Assembly: GCA_037892935.1 (NCBI GenBank)
Contig: JAYXKI010000021.1
Coordinates: 108,007-172,006, forward strand
DNA: 64,000 nt
Source: Phlebopus portentosus
Lineage: Eukaryota; Basidiomycota; Agaricomycetes; Boletales; Boletinellaceae
Reading direction: 5' to 3'
The translations under genes and the position numbers were made by a program. Of this stretch, positions 46,225 to 58,913 are shown piece after piece. The notes under the pieces were generated by a model. It made no database searches. It worked only from the letters and a program-made list of their open reading frames with translations, and was not told where the DNA came from. Within the stretch, counting starts at the first letter, position 1. Each line of letters starts with the position of its first letter.

Positions 46225-49200
46225 ATGCATGTCCTTTGTGTCGCAGAAAAACCCTCCATTGCTCGTGAAATCACAAACATCCTTTCAGGTGGCCAGTATA
46301 CCTCTGTGTGTATTCGTTTTACTTGAAAGTGTTTTCCTATCCTGACTAATCCATATACGATGATAGCGCACAACACGGAACAAATACATCAGGAACTATG
46401 ACTTCGACTATCCTCAGACGCGGAGCTCTTTCACGGTCACGGCCGTTTCGGGACATCTCATGGAGCACGACTTTGACGATGCGCATCGTTCTTGGAACTC
46501 GTGTGATCCGTTCACATTATTCGACGCTCCTGTCGAAGCGCGCGTTACTTCGGGAAGCCGGACGATAGAAGAGAACCTCAAGCAGGAAGCACGCCGTGCG
46601 GACGAGCTTATGATTTGGACGGACTGTGATCGTGAAGGAGAGAATATCGGCTCGGAGATTGCGAAGATTTGCAGGAAGGTGAATAGGAGGATTAGGGTGT
46701 CGAGGGCGAGGTTTAGTGCGATTATTGCGCAGTGAGTATTTGTTGCTATTCTTCTCCTTCGGAATACTCATTGTGATCGTCTTTAAAATGTGAAGACAAA
46801 TTCACCGTGCTGCGCAGAACTCTGTTGAGCTGGACCAAGCTCAGTCAGATGCGGTAGAAGCCCGAACAATCCTCGATCTCCGACTTGGTGCGGCCTTTAC
46901 TCGTATGCAGACTCTGAATCTCCAACGCCGGTTCAATCAGATACAAGATGCTGGTACGCCTGTCTCCTATGGACCCTGTCAATTCCCGACTCTCGGCTTT
47001 GTTGTCTCGCGGTATGAGCAAGTACAATCCTTCGTACCAGAGACGTTCTGGTATATCTTCCTCGCGCTTTCGAGGGCTTCGTCGCCTGAGAAGGGCAAGA
47101 ATGCGGGTGCGCAGGAGACGACGGAGTTTTCTTGGCGTCGTGTAAGGCTGTTTGACGAGATGGCTGCTTTGGCTATATATGAGAATGTTATGGATTCTCA
47201 GATAGCGAGGGTAATCAAGAAGACAACAAAACCGACAAAGAAATTGTATGTTACTTTTTCCATTCTGACGTCGCGTTTCAGCTTACCGTGTGTGCTAGCA
47301 AACCCTTGCCTCTGACTACGATCGACCTTCAGAAATCTGGTTCGAGATTATTGAGACTTGGCCCGAAGACAGTATTAGACGTAGGTGCCTAGAATGCATG
47401 GTTTATATTTGACCAGAAACTTAGCATTGTTTAGATTGCAGAACGGCTTTATCAGCAGGGTTTCCTTTCGTATCCTCGTACGGAGACGGATCAGTTCGAT
47501 GCTCAATTTGACTTCATGGCTCTGATTGACAAGCAGACAACCGATCCGAACTGGGGAGCATTTGCTGCTCAGTCAGTGTCAACTCATTATTTTTGTCGTG
47601 GCGACATTCCTTACACCAAAAATTGATAGATTGAAGAATGGTGAGTTCACGGTTCCCCGGAAGGGCAAGAAAAACGACAAGGCGCACCCTCCTATTCATC
47701 CGACGAAGTACGCAGGCAATCTCGTTGGAGACGAGAAGCGAGTCTATGAGTTTGTGACGCGTCGCTTTCTGGCATGTTGTTCAAAGGATGCTGAAGGCCA
47801 AGAGACTACCGTAGAAGTGCTTTGTGGTGGAGAGTACTTCTCTGCTTCAGGTATTTGTCGCCCTTATGTTTACGACTTTGGACGTATCTTATGCAAATTT
47901 GTTTATCTAGGCCTCGTGGTTCTTGTAAAGAATTATCTCGACGTCTACCCTTATGACAAGTGGACTGGAAAGTACCTCCCACACTTCGAAGAGGGTGAAC
48001 AATTTATGCCTACCGTTTGTGAGCTTCGAGAGGGACAGACGACCCGTCCGAACCTTCTTACCGAAGCAGATCTCGTCGGTCTCATGGATAAGAACGGGAT
48101 AGGGACTGACGCAACGATCGCACAGCACATTCAGACGATTGCTGACCGAGGCTATGTAATCGAGCGCATGGAAGGGTCGACGAAATACCTTGTTCCATCG
48201 ACTCTTGGAATTGGGCTTGTTGAGGGTTACAATGAAATTGGGTTCGATAAGAGTTTGAGTAAGCCACAGTTACGACGGGATGTAAGCGATTTTCTTGCAT
48301 GCTGCTGTTCACCCGCCCTGTGCTAATGAGACTATTTGAATGGGATAGACGGAAAGAGCGATGACGCAGGTCTGCGAGCGTTCGAAATCGAAGCACGAGA
48401 TGCTGGAGCAGAGTATAGAGCAATATAAGGAAGTCTTCATCCGAGCTCGCCGTGAATTCGATAAGATCGTTACCGTAAGTGTCGTTTGCGCGGTTTCTTG
48501 GATTGAAGGTTGCATGTTATCTAAATATTATGTTCTGTCCGTAGAGTGTTAGCAGGTATCTCGAAGGTGACGGAAGGCAAGAAAACGGGGCCCCGGCAGG
48601 TGGCAATAATGGGGGTGGTGGAAACGGCGGAGGCGGTAATGGAGGTGGAAGAGGCGGCGGGGGCGGGAATGGTGGTGGTGGTAATGGCGGTGGCGGGAGA
48701 GGCGGAGGAGGTCAGGGCAGACCTCCAGGTGGTGATGAAGGGGACACTGCTCCACGTCGTAAACGAGGTCGTCCACGAAAGAAAGCCGCATCAGATGAAG
48801 GTGCCTATACATCTAAAACAATCTTTCTGTTGCTTGGCTCATTCCTATTCTATAGAGACTAATGGTGATATGGATGGTCCTACGCGGATTGCGCGGCCAC
48901 CTCCTTCAAAGAAGAAAGCAGCATCGCGTCCATCTGCAAAGGCAGCATCTGCTCAAGCTTCTCCTGCCCTAGCTCGTGCTCCGGCACCTGCTCCTATCCC
49001 TACTGCAACTGCATCTTCACGTTCCGCTCCCCTTGCCCGTGCTCGTTCAACACCCGCACCTCAACCTCCAATAGCTTCCTCCTCCAACACAGTACTGTGT
49101 CATTGTAATGCTCCGGCGGGTGAACGAACTGTTGTGAAAGAGGGACCTAATAAGGGACGGCGCTTCAGGAAATGCGGAAAGGGAGATGAATGTGACTTCT

Positions 49201-50372
49201 TTGAGTGGATTGACGGACCGTTGGAGCAAGCAGCAACTGGATCCAGTAGCGGACCGTGGCAATCGGTCACGTCTCGTGTAGTACGTCGGATTTCGTTTGC
49301 GAAGAGCGATTCACTTATTTTCATTCAGAGCTCAGAATCAAATGTGCTGCGGACAAATAACAATGCCAATAAGCTTCATACAACAACGAAGCGATGTAAA
49401 TGCGATCTTGCTCCGATACAGAAAACAGTTGCTCGCGAAGGTCCAACGAAAGGGCGCAAGTACTGGACGTGCGCTCAAACGCAATGCGGATATTTTGAGT
49501 GGGATGAAGAACTTGGTCAAAGTAATAGTGGTGGAACTCGATCGGACGAATGTTATAATGTGCGTTCATCAGTTATAAGTTTTTGAAGTTTTTGTGCTGA
49601 TTATGCTCTCAAAGTGTGGAGAGCTTGGACATTGGGCAAGTGGTGAGTCATCTGTGTTTTTCCATATTCTTTTGAAGCTGGAAAAGCTCTTTAGCTTGTC
49701 CGAAAGGTCCCCAGACTGCGCGACCGCGAACCACAAGTACGGATTCTTTCGTTACGGCGAACCAGTCGTTTACTTGCTTCAAGTGCGGGGAAGAGGGACA
49801 TTATAGCAGCTGTACGCTTTCTTGTCTCGGTTACTTACACGAAACGCGCTGATATAGAATGTTCCTCCTTCAGCGTGTCCAAATGGCAGTTCGAACTCCA
49901 GCTCTTCTTTATCGAAGTCGAATCAACGTGATGCCCCATCCGTTGGAACGTGCTTCAAATGCGGCGAGGAAGGCCACTATAGCAGCTGTACGTCTTGAAG
50001 TTCCTTTACTTTCGACGCAAGGAATGACGCTTGATTCTTCAGCTTGTCCAAATGGTGCTAAGTCAGGTACGACGGGCTCATGTTTCAAATGCGGAGAAGA
50101 GGGCCATTATGCCAGCGGTATGTCCAGTCCAGTATTTTATCCGGTCCTTGCGCTTGACTAAACTTATCCTTATGGTGTTCGAAGCATGCACCAAAGGCGC
50201 AGCCCGGGCGGAGAAAAAGAAGCCTACCACCACTACGACCAAAAGCCGGAGTAATTCCAAATCTACTCGTGGACGAGGTGGATCGACGAGCCGAAGTAAT
50301 AGCAAACGAGATACAGAAAGTAAGAGTAAGAGCAAGACTAAATCTCACTTCGCTGCAGCAGATGGATATTAG
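46225..50372 (+). CDS. top3: DNA topoisomerase III with multi-zinc-finger tail
   Basis: Sixteen exons: 46225-46305, 46367-46731, 46796-47245, 47299-47380, 47435-47571, 47630-47850, 47911-48281, 48349-48474, 48545-48800, 48856-49265, 49329-49559, 49615-49642, 49695-49811, 49874-49987, 50043-50117 and 50185-50372, giving 1083 residues. The Toprim domain has AEKPSIAREI and the metal motif DCDREGE (113-119). The type IA core has catalytic Tyr339 in LSYPRTETD. It relaxes negative supercoils and, with a RecQ helicase and Rmi1, dissolves double Holliday junctions. The tail is complex: a Gly/Asn/Arg-rich linker, an AT-hook-like RKRGRPRKK, two GRF-type zinc fingers (CHCN..RKCGKGDECDFFEW and CKCD..WTCAQTQCGYFEW), four CCHC knuckles (CYNCGELGHW, then three CFKCGEEGHY) and a Ser/Lys/Arg end. 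Yeast Top3 is about 656 residues, so the tail is an addition. Confidence 0.93.
48596..48722 (+). repeat. Gly-rich (GGN) coding repeat in top3
   Basis: About 42 codons, mostly glycine with interspersed Asn and Arg (GGGGN and GRGGGG units), in exon 9 of top3. It is low-complexity and likely to vary in length between strains. RGG-like sequence often binds RNA or single-stranded DNA and is a substrate class for PRMT1, which is encoded elsewhere in this window. Confidence 0.8.
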
Positions 50373-50708
50373 CATGTGCACTACGGAGTTGATCTAAGGC
50401 AATAACAGGACAGCTGGAGCCTTCTACTTGTGTATATATTATCGATAATTATTCAACTGTAGCTACTAGTTTAATGTTTCATTTGATTTTGGGATATTTT
50501 GTGTAGATCATCCGGGTTTTGCCGAAGGTGAACTCCTGTGGTGTCGGCTCCGAGCACACGACAACTGCGCTGCGGCCTTCAACTCAGACCTCAATGACTG
50601 TGGTCCTCTAGAGACTTTGAACGACGAATCATCCACCAGTGCTGTCTTTTATAATCGAAACTACGATAATCTAGTATCTTAGAGTACTTCGGCTACCTGA
50701 CATAACGA
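50373..50708. other. Intergenic between top3 and the membrane-protein gene
   Basis: Compact 336-bp spacer. No feature beyond 3' flank and promoter. Confidence 0.45.
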
Positions 50709-52061
50709 ATGGACGACCACGAGCATGAGTCTTCAGCCGGCCAGAACGATCCTGGTGTAAGCTCGCCAGCTAGCGAAACGTATCCGAAACCTCCTACCCC
50801 TCCACTGTCCATTCGCTCTATTACCGAAACGGCGGTACCGAGTGCTTCAGTAGTAGCAGATCCGCCTCCACCATATCCCTCACGCGAGCGACGTTCGAGA
50901 GTGGAACGTGCACGACTGCGGAGGGCCGCGCAGCTTTCTGGCGAGTCAGGCGTAGGAGGAGGAAGCACTATATCATCTACTCACTCGCAACAGCTGAGGC
51001 TGTTTCTTGACCCTTTGTCAAATACACAAACCGAGGGGTCACCGTTATCTCCACCTGAAGATGGAACGGAAACAACGCCCCTGTTATCTCCTCGAAGGAG
51101 ACCGCGTACATTATCTCATTCGACGGGAGTGTCGACACATTCGATCGCTCAGACCGTTTTGTCCTTGTTTGGATCTGATGAAGCTAATGTGAATGGAGAC
51201 ACCGCAAGGCATGATGTCGAAGAGGAATCAGCTGCACCATCGTCTCGGAAAAGCCTGAAACGATATTTCAGACCACTCTGGCGAAGAAGCTATTATCGAC
51301 CGCTCGTTCATCTATTGATCATCAATTTCCCTTTTGCGCTTATTACCTTTTTGTATTTGTTTGTTGGCACACTGGTGAGTCCTTATTCATTTAAGGCATG
51401 AGTACCAAGAAGCTCAAGAGACGGCGTAGGTGGGAACCTCCTTACTCGTTGCGTTGCCTCTTGGGGCCGTTCTTTGCTGGCTGGACCTAGCAGGTGCCAG
51501 GGCATTTGCTAAAGCAGAGGTATGTCAGTCTGTACGTACGTATCGAAGGTACCAAAATTAATCGGGCTCCGTTAGATTGCTTTGCAAACTTACTTTCATG
51601 GCCCTTTACTCATCCATGACACCTCTGCACCTTACCCCATCTTCTCTCGGCCCAACTCCACCCCTTCTATGCTGGAAGCGGGTCAAGGGACACCGCACAG
51701 TCAATCATCCTTTTTACGCAGTACTTACATCATGGTACATCCTTCACCAGTCTTCCCCCCCTCACTTTCTTTGTCTTAACTTCTTTCATTTACAGTTCAC
51801 AGACCAGACGTCTTACCAGGCAGTAAGTTCTACTCGGAAAAACTTTATTATCCGACTTGCTAATCTACTTCTGTACAGTTATTCTACTTTTTGGTCATCA
51901 AACCTAGTATAACACTTTTCTTGACGCTCGGACTGATTGTCCTGGTTCCTGCATCGTTCATCCTCATCATTCCTGCTCCGGCTGTTCTTAGAGCAGTCAG
52001 ACGTATAGGAGTATGGCAAGCCAACATTGCGCTGGAGGGCCTTCTCCATCCACAACTTTGA
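50709..52061 (+). CDS. Four-segment membrane protein, 'putative sensor'-like
   Basis: Five exons: 50709-51374, 51430-51519, 51576-51734, 51796-51822 and 51879-52061, giving 374 residues. Residues 1-190 are cytosolic and disordered, Ser/Thr/Pro-rich, with a PPPPYPS motif and TPLLSPRRRP. The C-terminal half holds two hydrophobic hairpins: about 200-248 (INFPFALITFLYLFVG, then SLLVALPLGAVLCWLDLAG) and about 315-352 (LFYFLVIKPSITLFLTLG, then LIVLVPASFILIIPAPAVL). They are separated by a loop with ALQTYFHGPLL. The hairpin-loop-hairpin plan and the AR-F-K-E element after the first hairpin recall the bacterial 'putative sensor' family (PF13796), but this is a pattern match only. Function is unknown. 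The start was chosen as the first ATG. Confidence 0.78.
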
Positions 52062-55000
52062 TTCCAAAACGGAATAGTGCACACGATTGAGTTCGCTTTG
52101 GGAGAAAGCTTCATCCCGGACAGGGTACTCCAGCGCTTGATCGCTTCGGCTACGAAGACATCCACTTTCGGACGGCCCTGTCGGTGCCGAGATGGAAGGC
52201 GCATCCCTGTATAGACACCGAACGGGAGCGTCCCCTTGTTGATGAAGAAACCGTACCTCATTATCGTCGCGAATCTTCTTTTGGCGATTCATGCGGATTA
52301 CATCAAAGGTATCATACCGCGGGCTTGTATATTTGGTTTTCCCCTACACAATTAACATTGGTTGGCTGTTTCTAAGAATGGTTGAACTCCGATCACCAGG
52401 TGTAATATCTACTTGAAGCAATCTTGTCTCTTCAAGCTTGTCGACTAGACCGATAAAGGCAAACGAGTACTCGTACTTAGTCTCTTCTGATTGCCGGACA
52501 GAGCCGCCAATAAAACCCGAGCTATAAACAATTGGTATCTTATGGGACGTGCACTCCTGTGGGAGGAAAATCCTTGAACTCGAAAGGCGTACAAGAACTA
52601 GAGGCCACGATCCAGCGAGGAGTCGCCGAGATTCTTACGCGACGTATTAGACTCAAAGTAACTTCTACTCGAAGCGGAGCTGGAAGAACGCTGGAAAACG
52701 GTGAGCCTGAGACAATGATGGGAGTTTATTTCCCCGCAAGCCTCGCGAGCGCAGCTCCGCCGGCTCCAGCGTGGAAGTCGACCATGCGACAGAACCCAGA
52801 GAAACATATGAATTGCTCCCACCGACATGATGTTCGATGAACGAAAATGTCTGCAATTGATATCATGCATGGTACTTCTCTGACCGATCCATACGGTATC
52901 GGATGAACGCCTTGTACACATATGGACTTGTCTTGCCAGCGTGTCTCGTCCTGAGGGACGAACTGGACAAAGACGGTTGTCACAAGGTCAAAGAGAAGTG
53001 GGTATGACGTTCGCTTCGTTGGCTATTGCGCTATGGGCGTCCGCGAGAAAATGCTGCTGCTGCGGAAGTCAGGGTGCTACAAGCCTGTAGGAAGCTAGGA
53101 CGATTACATTCCGAGAAGGGAAGACGTGTGTTCCCCGTGCCGGCACAGTCCGGGGATTAAAAATTATGTTGGACTATGGGATAAGAAAGTCAGGATCTCG
53201 CCAGTCGAAGTGAGACGCTTCTTCCATAGCCACGGTCAACCTCACGGTGCCCGAGCTTAATTACATATTCAGTCCCTAAAGTTGACAAGGGAGAAAGAAT
53301 CCTGGGGAGGTGGGATGGAGTAACAGAAGTTGCAAGATCCAGGATTTTTCAGGCCTAGAGTTGGCCTGGGTCTTCGAGGTGTCAATACATATTCATTGTA
53401 ACTGTGGAAAAAAAACTTAAGGACGTCAAAGGATGTGTGGTCTAGTGACCAATTTGGTCCCCACGCATATTAAGAAGTCCATGGCCACGAAGGAGAAGCG
53501 TAGAGTGGTCCACCACGGAGTTTAGAATTTAATAGCCAGACAAGCTTTAGAAAGTGAGGGCATGTTGGCCAAAGCTGAAAGTTCCAGGGATGTTCTTCTG
53601 GTGACCAAAAAGTAAACGGCAAATTGCATTATGGGAATGCGCTCCCCCGTCTTGTGAGGCGCTGAGTGAGCGGCGGGAGAGAGACTTGACATAAGGATGA
53701 ATCGTTGAACCTCAGTGGACTGTAGGTAGTATGCATGACCTGCTGTACATACCAGCTTTGTAAGGACTGAACAGGAAGACAGACGGTACACTATTCGAGG
53801 AGTGAGATGTTCGAGGAAGCTGCACATATCTGAAAGATTTGTCACACGAGCAACGCAGACCGAGACCACGCGAGAGCCGTCGGCGGCACCGCGCGCCAAG
53901 TACCCAGCAGAGGACGGTAGTTTATGTCTTCAAATGCAGAGTGAAGCCCTTCTATAATGTGAGAAGGAATTTCAATAATGCGGCCGCTGATTCGGTGTCA
54001 ATCAAGACAAGGCAGGACAGCGTCCGACAATTGAGCTCTACGAGCAGACCTGCACTCTCGCGGGCAAAGGTTCTTTCCGATGGAAGATTGATTGGTCTTG
54101 GTTGTTTTCTTCTCTAGAAGGTGAGACAGGAGTAAAAGATGTAGCGGACATTTTTTAGAGAAACTCACACTTTCCTCTTGAGAAAGAAGGGTCTTAATCA
54201 TGTTATTGCATTTAGATACTATCCGAGTTCCATGAGACTTTGCGGTGTATATGAAATCGCCAAGATGCGCCAGGGCCGTGGCTGAGATGAGCCCCTTCGC
54301 CGATGCTCAGCAAATAAGAGCGATTCTTGGTAAGAAACATCACTTAGATCAGTTGAACGAACTGTTGTTGTATTTTTAGCACAGAATATTTATAGCGCTT
54401 CAGGAGAGAAAGAATTTGTTCATGGATAAAAACACCGACAATGCAAACCACGAATAAAGCGCAATGGAAAAACGCACCGCCTGGTCAAGTAGATGAGTCA
54501 GAAGAAAAGCATGTTGAGACCAGTTCAGAAGATCGAAACGATAATTATGGTTCTGTGGTTACTGTGACAGAATCAATTGATGGAGGAATGGAAGCTGACC
54601 GTTCGAGGTATACGGATGCCAGAAACAGAATATTGACCTGTTTATGCCATAATCTTCTTCTCGCATGGTCAAAGACACTTGCATTCAGGAAGCAAATCTA
54701 CGACGCAGGTCCAACAGTGCTCAGTCGTGTCTTACTCTTACCGTTGATTAACCAGTGATTAGAATTATTCCAGCTCTTTGAAGCAAAAGGCGCAGCGAAA
54801 GTCACTAGGATCCCTTAGGGATCCGAATTGCATTCAGTTGTCTCAAGTACTAACATGGCATCACTTGAAACCTCAAGCATGAGAGTCTTCAACCCGGTAC
54901 GCGACACGGTGATCAAGAGCAAGGCGGTCGCCACGCGATGATCGCGTCGACAGCTTCCTTTCTGGGATACCTAAGCTGTTGAAGAGCTTGGCCTCACTCA

Positions 55001-55200
55001 GGAGTGTGCAATTCACGATCATCACTCTGGGGCGTCTGACAGACTCTGAACTATCTGGCTCGCGACAAAAAGAAAGTCTGGATTCGCGAGGAGCAGGGTA
55101 GGCTCGTTTTCGTCACAAGCGACTGACGATCGACTCATCACCCATGCAGTGAGCTTGATTGTTCTGTTCTTCAGGATAATGAACTGACAAGCGTAACAAT
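52062..55200. other. Gene-poor stretch
   Basis: About 3.1 kb without a gene I can support. Frames such as 52532-52840 (plus), 53522-53899 (minus) and 54441-54758 (plus, ATG, 105 codons) have no domain features or splice continuity. There is a small perfect palindrome around 54808-54824 (GGATCCCTTAGGGATCC). The last 100 bp are the leader of the chloride-channel gene. Confidence 0.4.
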
Positions 55201-58200
55201 ATGTTCAATAGTCCTGATGATGATGCAGCCGAGCGAGTGCCTTTGTCAATGAACAAATCTGACTCTGATCTTCGGGGGACTTTTCAACGTGGCTTGACCT
55301 CCCCAACTTCTTGGCGTCGCCAACGACTCTTGAACATTGGAGCTACGGGTCCACCACTTCCAGACAGAGAAGCGAACGAAGCGACCTCGCTGTCTGCTTC
55401 TACGCCTAATCTACGAGGTTATGGGACACTGCCTTCCCGAAGACGTCCAGGAAGAAGGGATCGGAGGACCAGACCCTCCCTGCCAAAGCTCGCCACAGCT
55501 CCGGCTTCGCCGTCCGACGCGACGGCCCCAGTCTGGACGCCATTTCTTCGCTCCTCGCTCTTCCTCACTCCGAGAAACAAGACTCTCTCGACCTATGACC
55601 CTCTGCCGCGATCGTCAGAATCAGATCAAGATGACTATTTCCCCGATGCGTCTTTCCGCGAAGAGAAATTGAATGGTATCCGCGTGTGGTATTCAAGTTT
55701 TACTTCTGTTGACTGGCTGCACGATGCCATCAAGGAGTCATCTCGTCTGTTTCGACTTCGGACTCGGAAATCTTTAAGGGGACGACTGCGGAGCAACATT
55801 GATTCTCTGATTGATTGGATAGTTGTCAGCATCATTGGCTTTCTGACTGCCGTCATTGCGTTCTTGATCGTGCGAAGTGAAAAGTGGCTCTTTGATTTGA
55901 AGGAAGGCCGTTGCTTGGATGGCTGGTGGAACTCACGGTTATTTTGTTCGGACTGGCAAGAATGGTCAGAAGCATTCGATTCGGGCAACGATGGTCAGGC
56001 TCCAAGCCGATGGTTCAAACCTGGCTCATGGGCCACTGAATACATCATATATGCGATGATTGCGGTACGAGGAAACCATGTAATTGTGTATATTCTATTC
56101 GTTGATACCTGCTTCTCCAATTTTAGCTCTGCCTCGCGGCTTTCTCGTCGCTGTTGACTATCCTCTTGACGGCGTCTCCGTCATTCATTTCTGACAAAGA
56201 CTCCGGAGTACTTAGTCCTGAGTTCGAACCGAATGACAAATCGAACGTTCCAGCGCCTAAGAGGAAAGTCTTGTATTTTGTGAGTCCACGTTTTCTGGCG
56301 TCCGAACTTTAATAAATTCAATCGGTTGCTTCGAAAGGCAGCCGGGAGTGGGATTCCTGAAGTTAAAACCATCTTGTCGGGTGCGAGACTATCGGCATGG
56401 TCGCATAACAACGACTCATAAGTGTTTTTTTGGCCAGGCTTCGTCATTCACGGGTATCTCGGAGGACGCACATTGTTTACTAAGTCTGTGGGCCTGGCTT
56501 TATCTGTTGCCTCTGGCTTGAGTCTAGGTATGTTCATATCACTCTGTCTTTAAGCTGTATGCAGGTAGTTATGCTACTATTGTTCATTTTAGGCAAGGAA
56601 GGTCCTCTCGTCCACATCGCGTGCTGTATTGGTAATATCGTAAGCCGCTATTTTCCCAAGTATGAAACGAATGAAGGTTAGAAATGGGACCGACTCGTAT
56701 TTGAGAGCCTGTGGATTTGAATCGATGATCAATTCTGTAGGGAAGCGCCGTGAGGTGCTTAGTTCTGCGGCTGCCGCGGGTGTAGCGGTTGCGTTCGGTG
56801 CTCCGATTGGTGGCGTTCTTTTCAGCCTTGAAGAAGTATCGTACTACTTCCCGCCGAAGGTGCGTCCAAAGCATTTCTTAGTATTGGGTGATTCCTATTC
56901 ATGTTCCTTCATTCATTTGCCTTCCCAGGTTATGTGGCAGAGGTAAAGATATACTCCGTCGTTCTTCCCATACTCTTAGTTGATGCTCCGCCGATGCCGT
57001 TCTCAGCTTTTTCTGCGCTATGATTGCGGCAATTACATTGAAGTTTCTTGATCCGCTTGGCACAGGGAAGCTCGTTCTATTCCAAGTAACGTACGACAAG
57101 GTAATTCTGTTTACCGTTTCTTGCGTAGTTATTATTACTGGAACCGGTATCCTCAATAGGATTGGCATGCCTTTGAACTTGCTTTCTTTCTCCTACTAGG
57201 TGTTTTCGGTGTATGTGCAACGTTTTTGAAGATAACTTCACTTTGCCTGACTTCTACTAGGGTATATATGGTGCTTATTTCTCCAAACTGAATATCCGAT
57301 GGAGCCAATACGTTCGTAATGGCACGTGGCTAAAGAGTCATCCGGTTGCAGAAGTTCTTCTGGTAAGGTCTATGAGGATTCAACGGCATGCTGCAATCAA
57401 CAGCAGTTTCCATAGGTTACCTTGGTCACAACATTACTTTGCTTCCTCAATCCGTTTACTCGCAAGGGAGGGACTGAGCTAGTGTACGACCTATTTTCGG
57501 AGTGCGGCTCAGACGATGACTGGCACGAAGGCCTTTGTCCACGCGATCCTGTCGGCCTAGCGGGTCCGATAGCCAAATCTATTGCTGTGGCATTGCTTGT
57601 GAAAGGGACTCTGACCATTGTTACGTTCGGTATCAAACTACCTGCAGGTATATTTATCCCGACGTTGGGCGTGGGTGCATGTTTCGGCAGGATACTGGGC
57701 ATTGGCGTTCAATACCTGCAGTTGACTCGACCGGACCTTGGCATGTTCAAAGCATGCAATGGTGACAAGAACTGTGTGATTCCAGGGTTATATGCTATGA
57801 TTGGAGCAGCGGCTACTTTGTCGGGCGTCACGGTGAGCAACCATGTTGTTGATCGAAGTGAGGGCTGTTTGTTGATTATTCTGTTTGTTCTGCCTAGCGC
57901 ACGACCGTGTCGTTGGCTGTCATCATGTTTGAATTGACAGATACTCTCACCTATGCCGTTCCCGTTATGTTATCCATCCTCGCCGCGAAGACTGTCGCAG
58001 ACGCTTTGGAACCAAAGGGAATATATGATCTTGTTATTGTGTAAGCTCACGGAATGATTTATCTGTCAAATTATTGATCCCTCGCAGCCTAGCACAGCTT
58101 CCGTACTTAGATGCCAAACGAGAGTATTTATGGGGGAATCTCCTAGTTTCTGACATGGTACACGATAAAGCGCTCTGGTTTTCAATGGCTTCATGCTGAT

Positions 58201-58913
58201 CGTGTACTTATAGACTGATAAGAATGTCGGCGTGATCCGTTTGGATGAGTCAAATACTGTCAAGAATCTGCGTGATAAACTCCGAGAAGCGCTTACCGCT
58301 GGCTACGCCGACAGTGGTTTCCCTATTCTACGTCCTGATTTTCAGGGGATGAGGGTGGCCGGATACATTGGTTTCAGCGAGCTCGAGCACGCGCTAGGTG
58401 CGTGCCAACGACACGTGGCTTTGACTTTGTCAACGAGCGACAAGTTGGACTGAATTCTTTTCTCTATAGCAATTGTAGCTGACAATGCGGATGCAATCTG
58501 CTACTTTAACACTGCCGCCGAGATCGCCAGTAGAGGAGCTGTCTCCGCAGGATCGTCGTTTACTGAGTCCGCGCCCGCTGTCAGTAGTGATCCGCTCGAT
58601 TTCACGATGTATACCGACCAGGTGCGTGGCGAGAGATAATGATCTGCAACAGAAGACACCTGACCAATTTTTTGGTGATTAGGTCCCGTTAATGGTCCAG
58701 ACAAACTCGCCTCCTGAGCTTGTGCAGCAATTGTTCGCGAAGCTTGGGACGAAATACGTTATTGTTACTGATCCGAATGGTTATTGTGCGTTTTGTCCTT
58801 TTCTTTTTTTGTTAAGATTTCAGAGCTGATCTTGTCTATGGACCTGGATAGACGAAGGCGTTATCGAGAAGAATGCCTGGATCGCTTTTGTAAACGACAT
58901 GGAAGCGCGCTGA
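55201..58913 (+). CDS. CLC-family chloride/proton antiporter with CBS domains
   Basis: Seventeen exons: 55201-56064, 56127-56279, 56338-56380, 56438-56527, 56593-56676, 56741-56859, 56929-56942 (14 nt), 57007-57100, 57160-57210, 57261-57362, 57416-57832, 57898-58040, 58088-58157, 58214-58397, 58470-58621, 58683-58785 and 58852-58913, giving 914 residues. A Ser/Pro/Arg-rich cytosolic N-terminus (1-150) is followed by the CLC membrane domain. It has GSGIPE (342-347), GKEGP with gating Glu386, the LEEV segment (E442/E443) holding the proton glutamate, and [15 protein letters not shown]. Two CBS domains follow. Both key glutamates indicate a 2Cl-/H+ exchanger, like yeast Gef1 or animal ClC-3/4/5, acting in Golgi, endosome or vacuole acidification and copper/iron handling. 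Confidence 0.95.

Noticed and set aside
48549..48812. His/Arg/Leu-rich minus-strand frame
   Set aside because: Shadow of the Gly-rich repeat of top3.
54441..54758. 105-codon plus-strand frame with ATG
   Set aside because: No homologous pattern, no promoter or splice signals that I can see; left out of the gene list.
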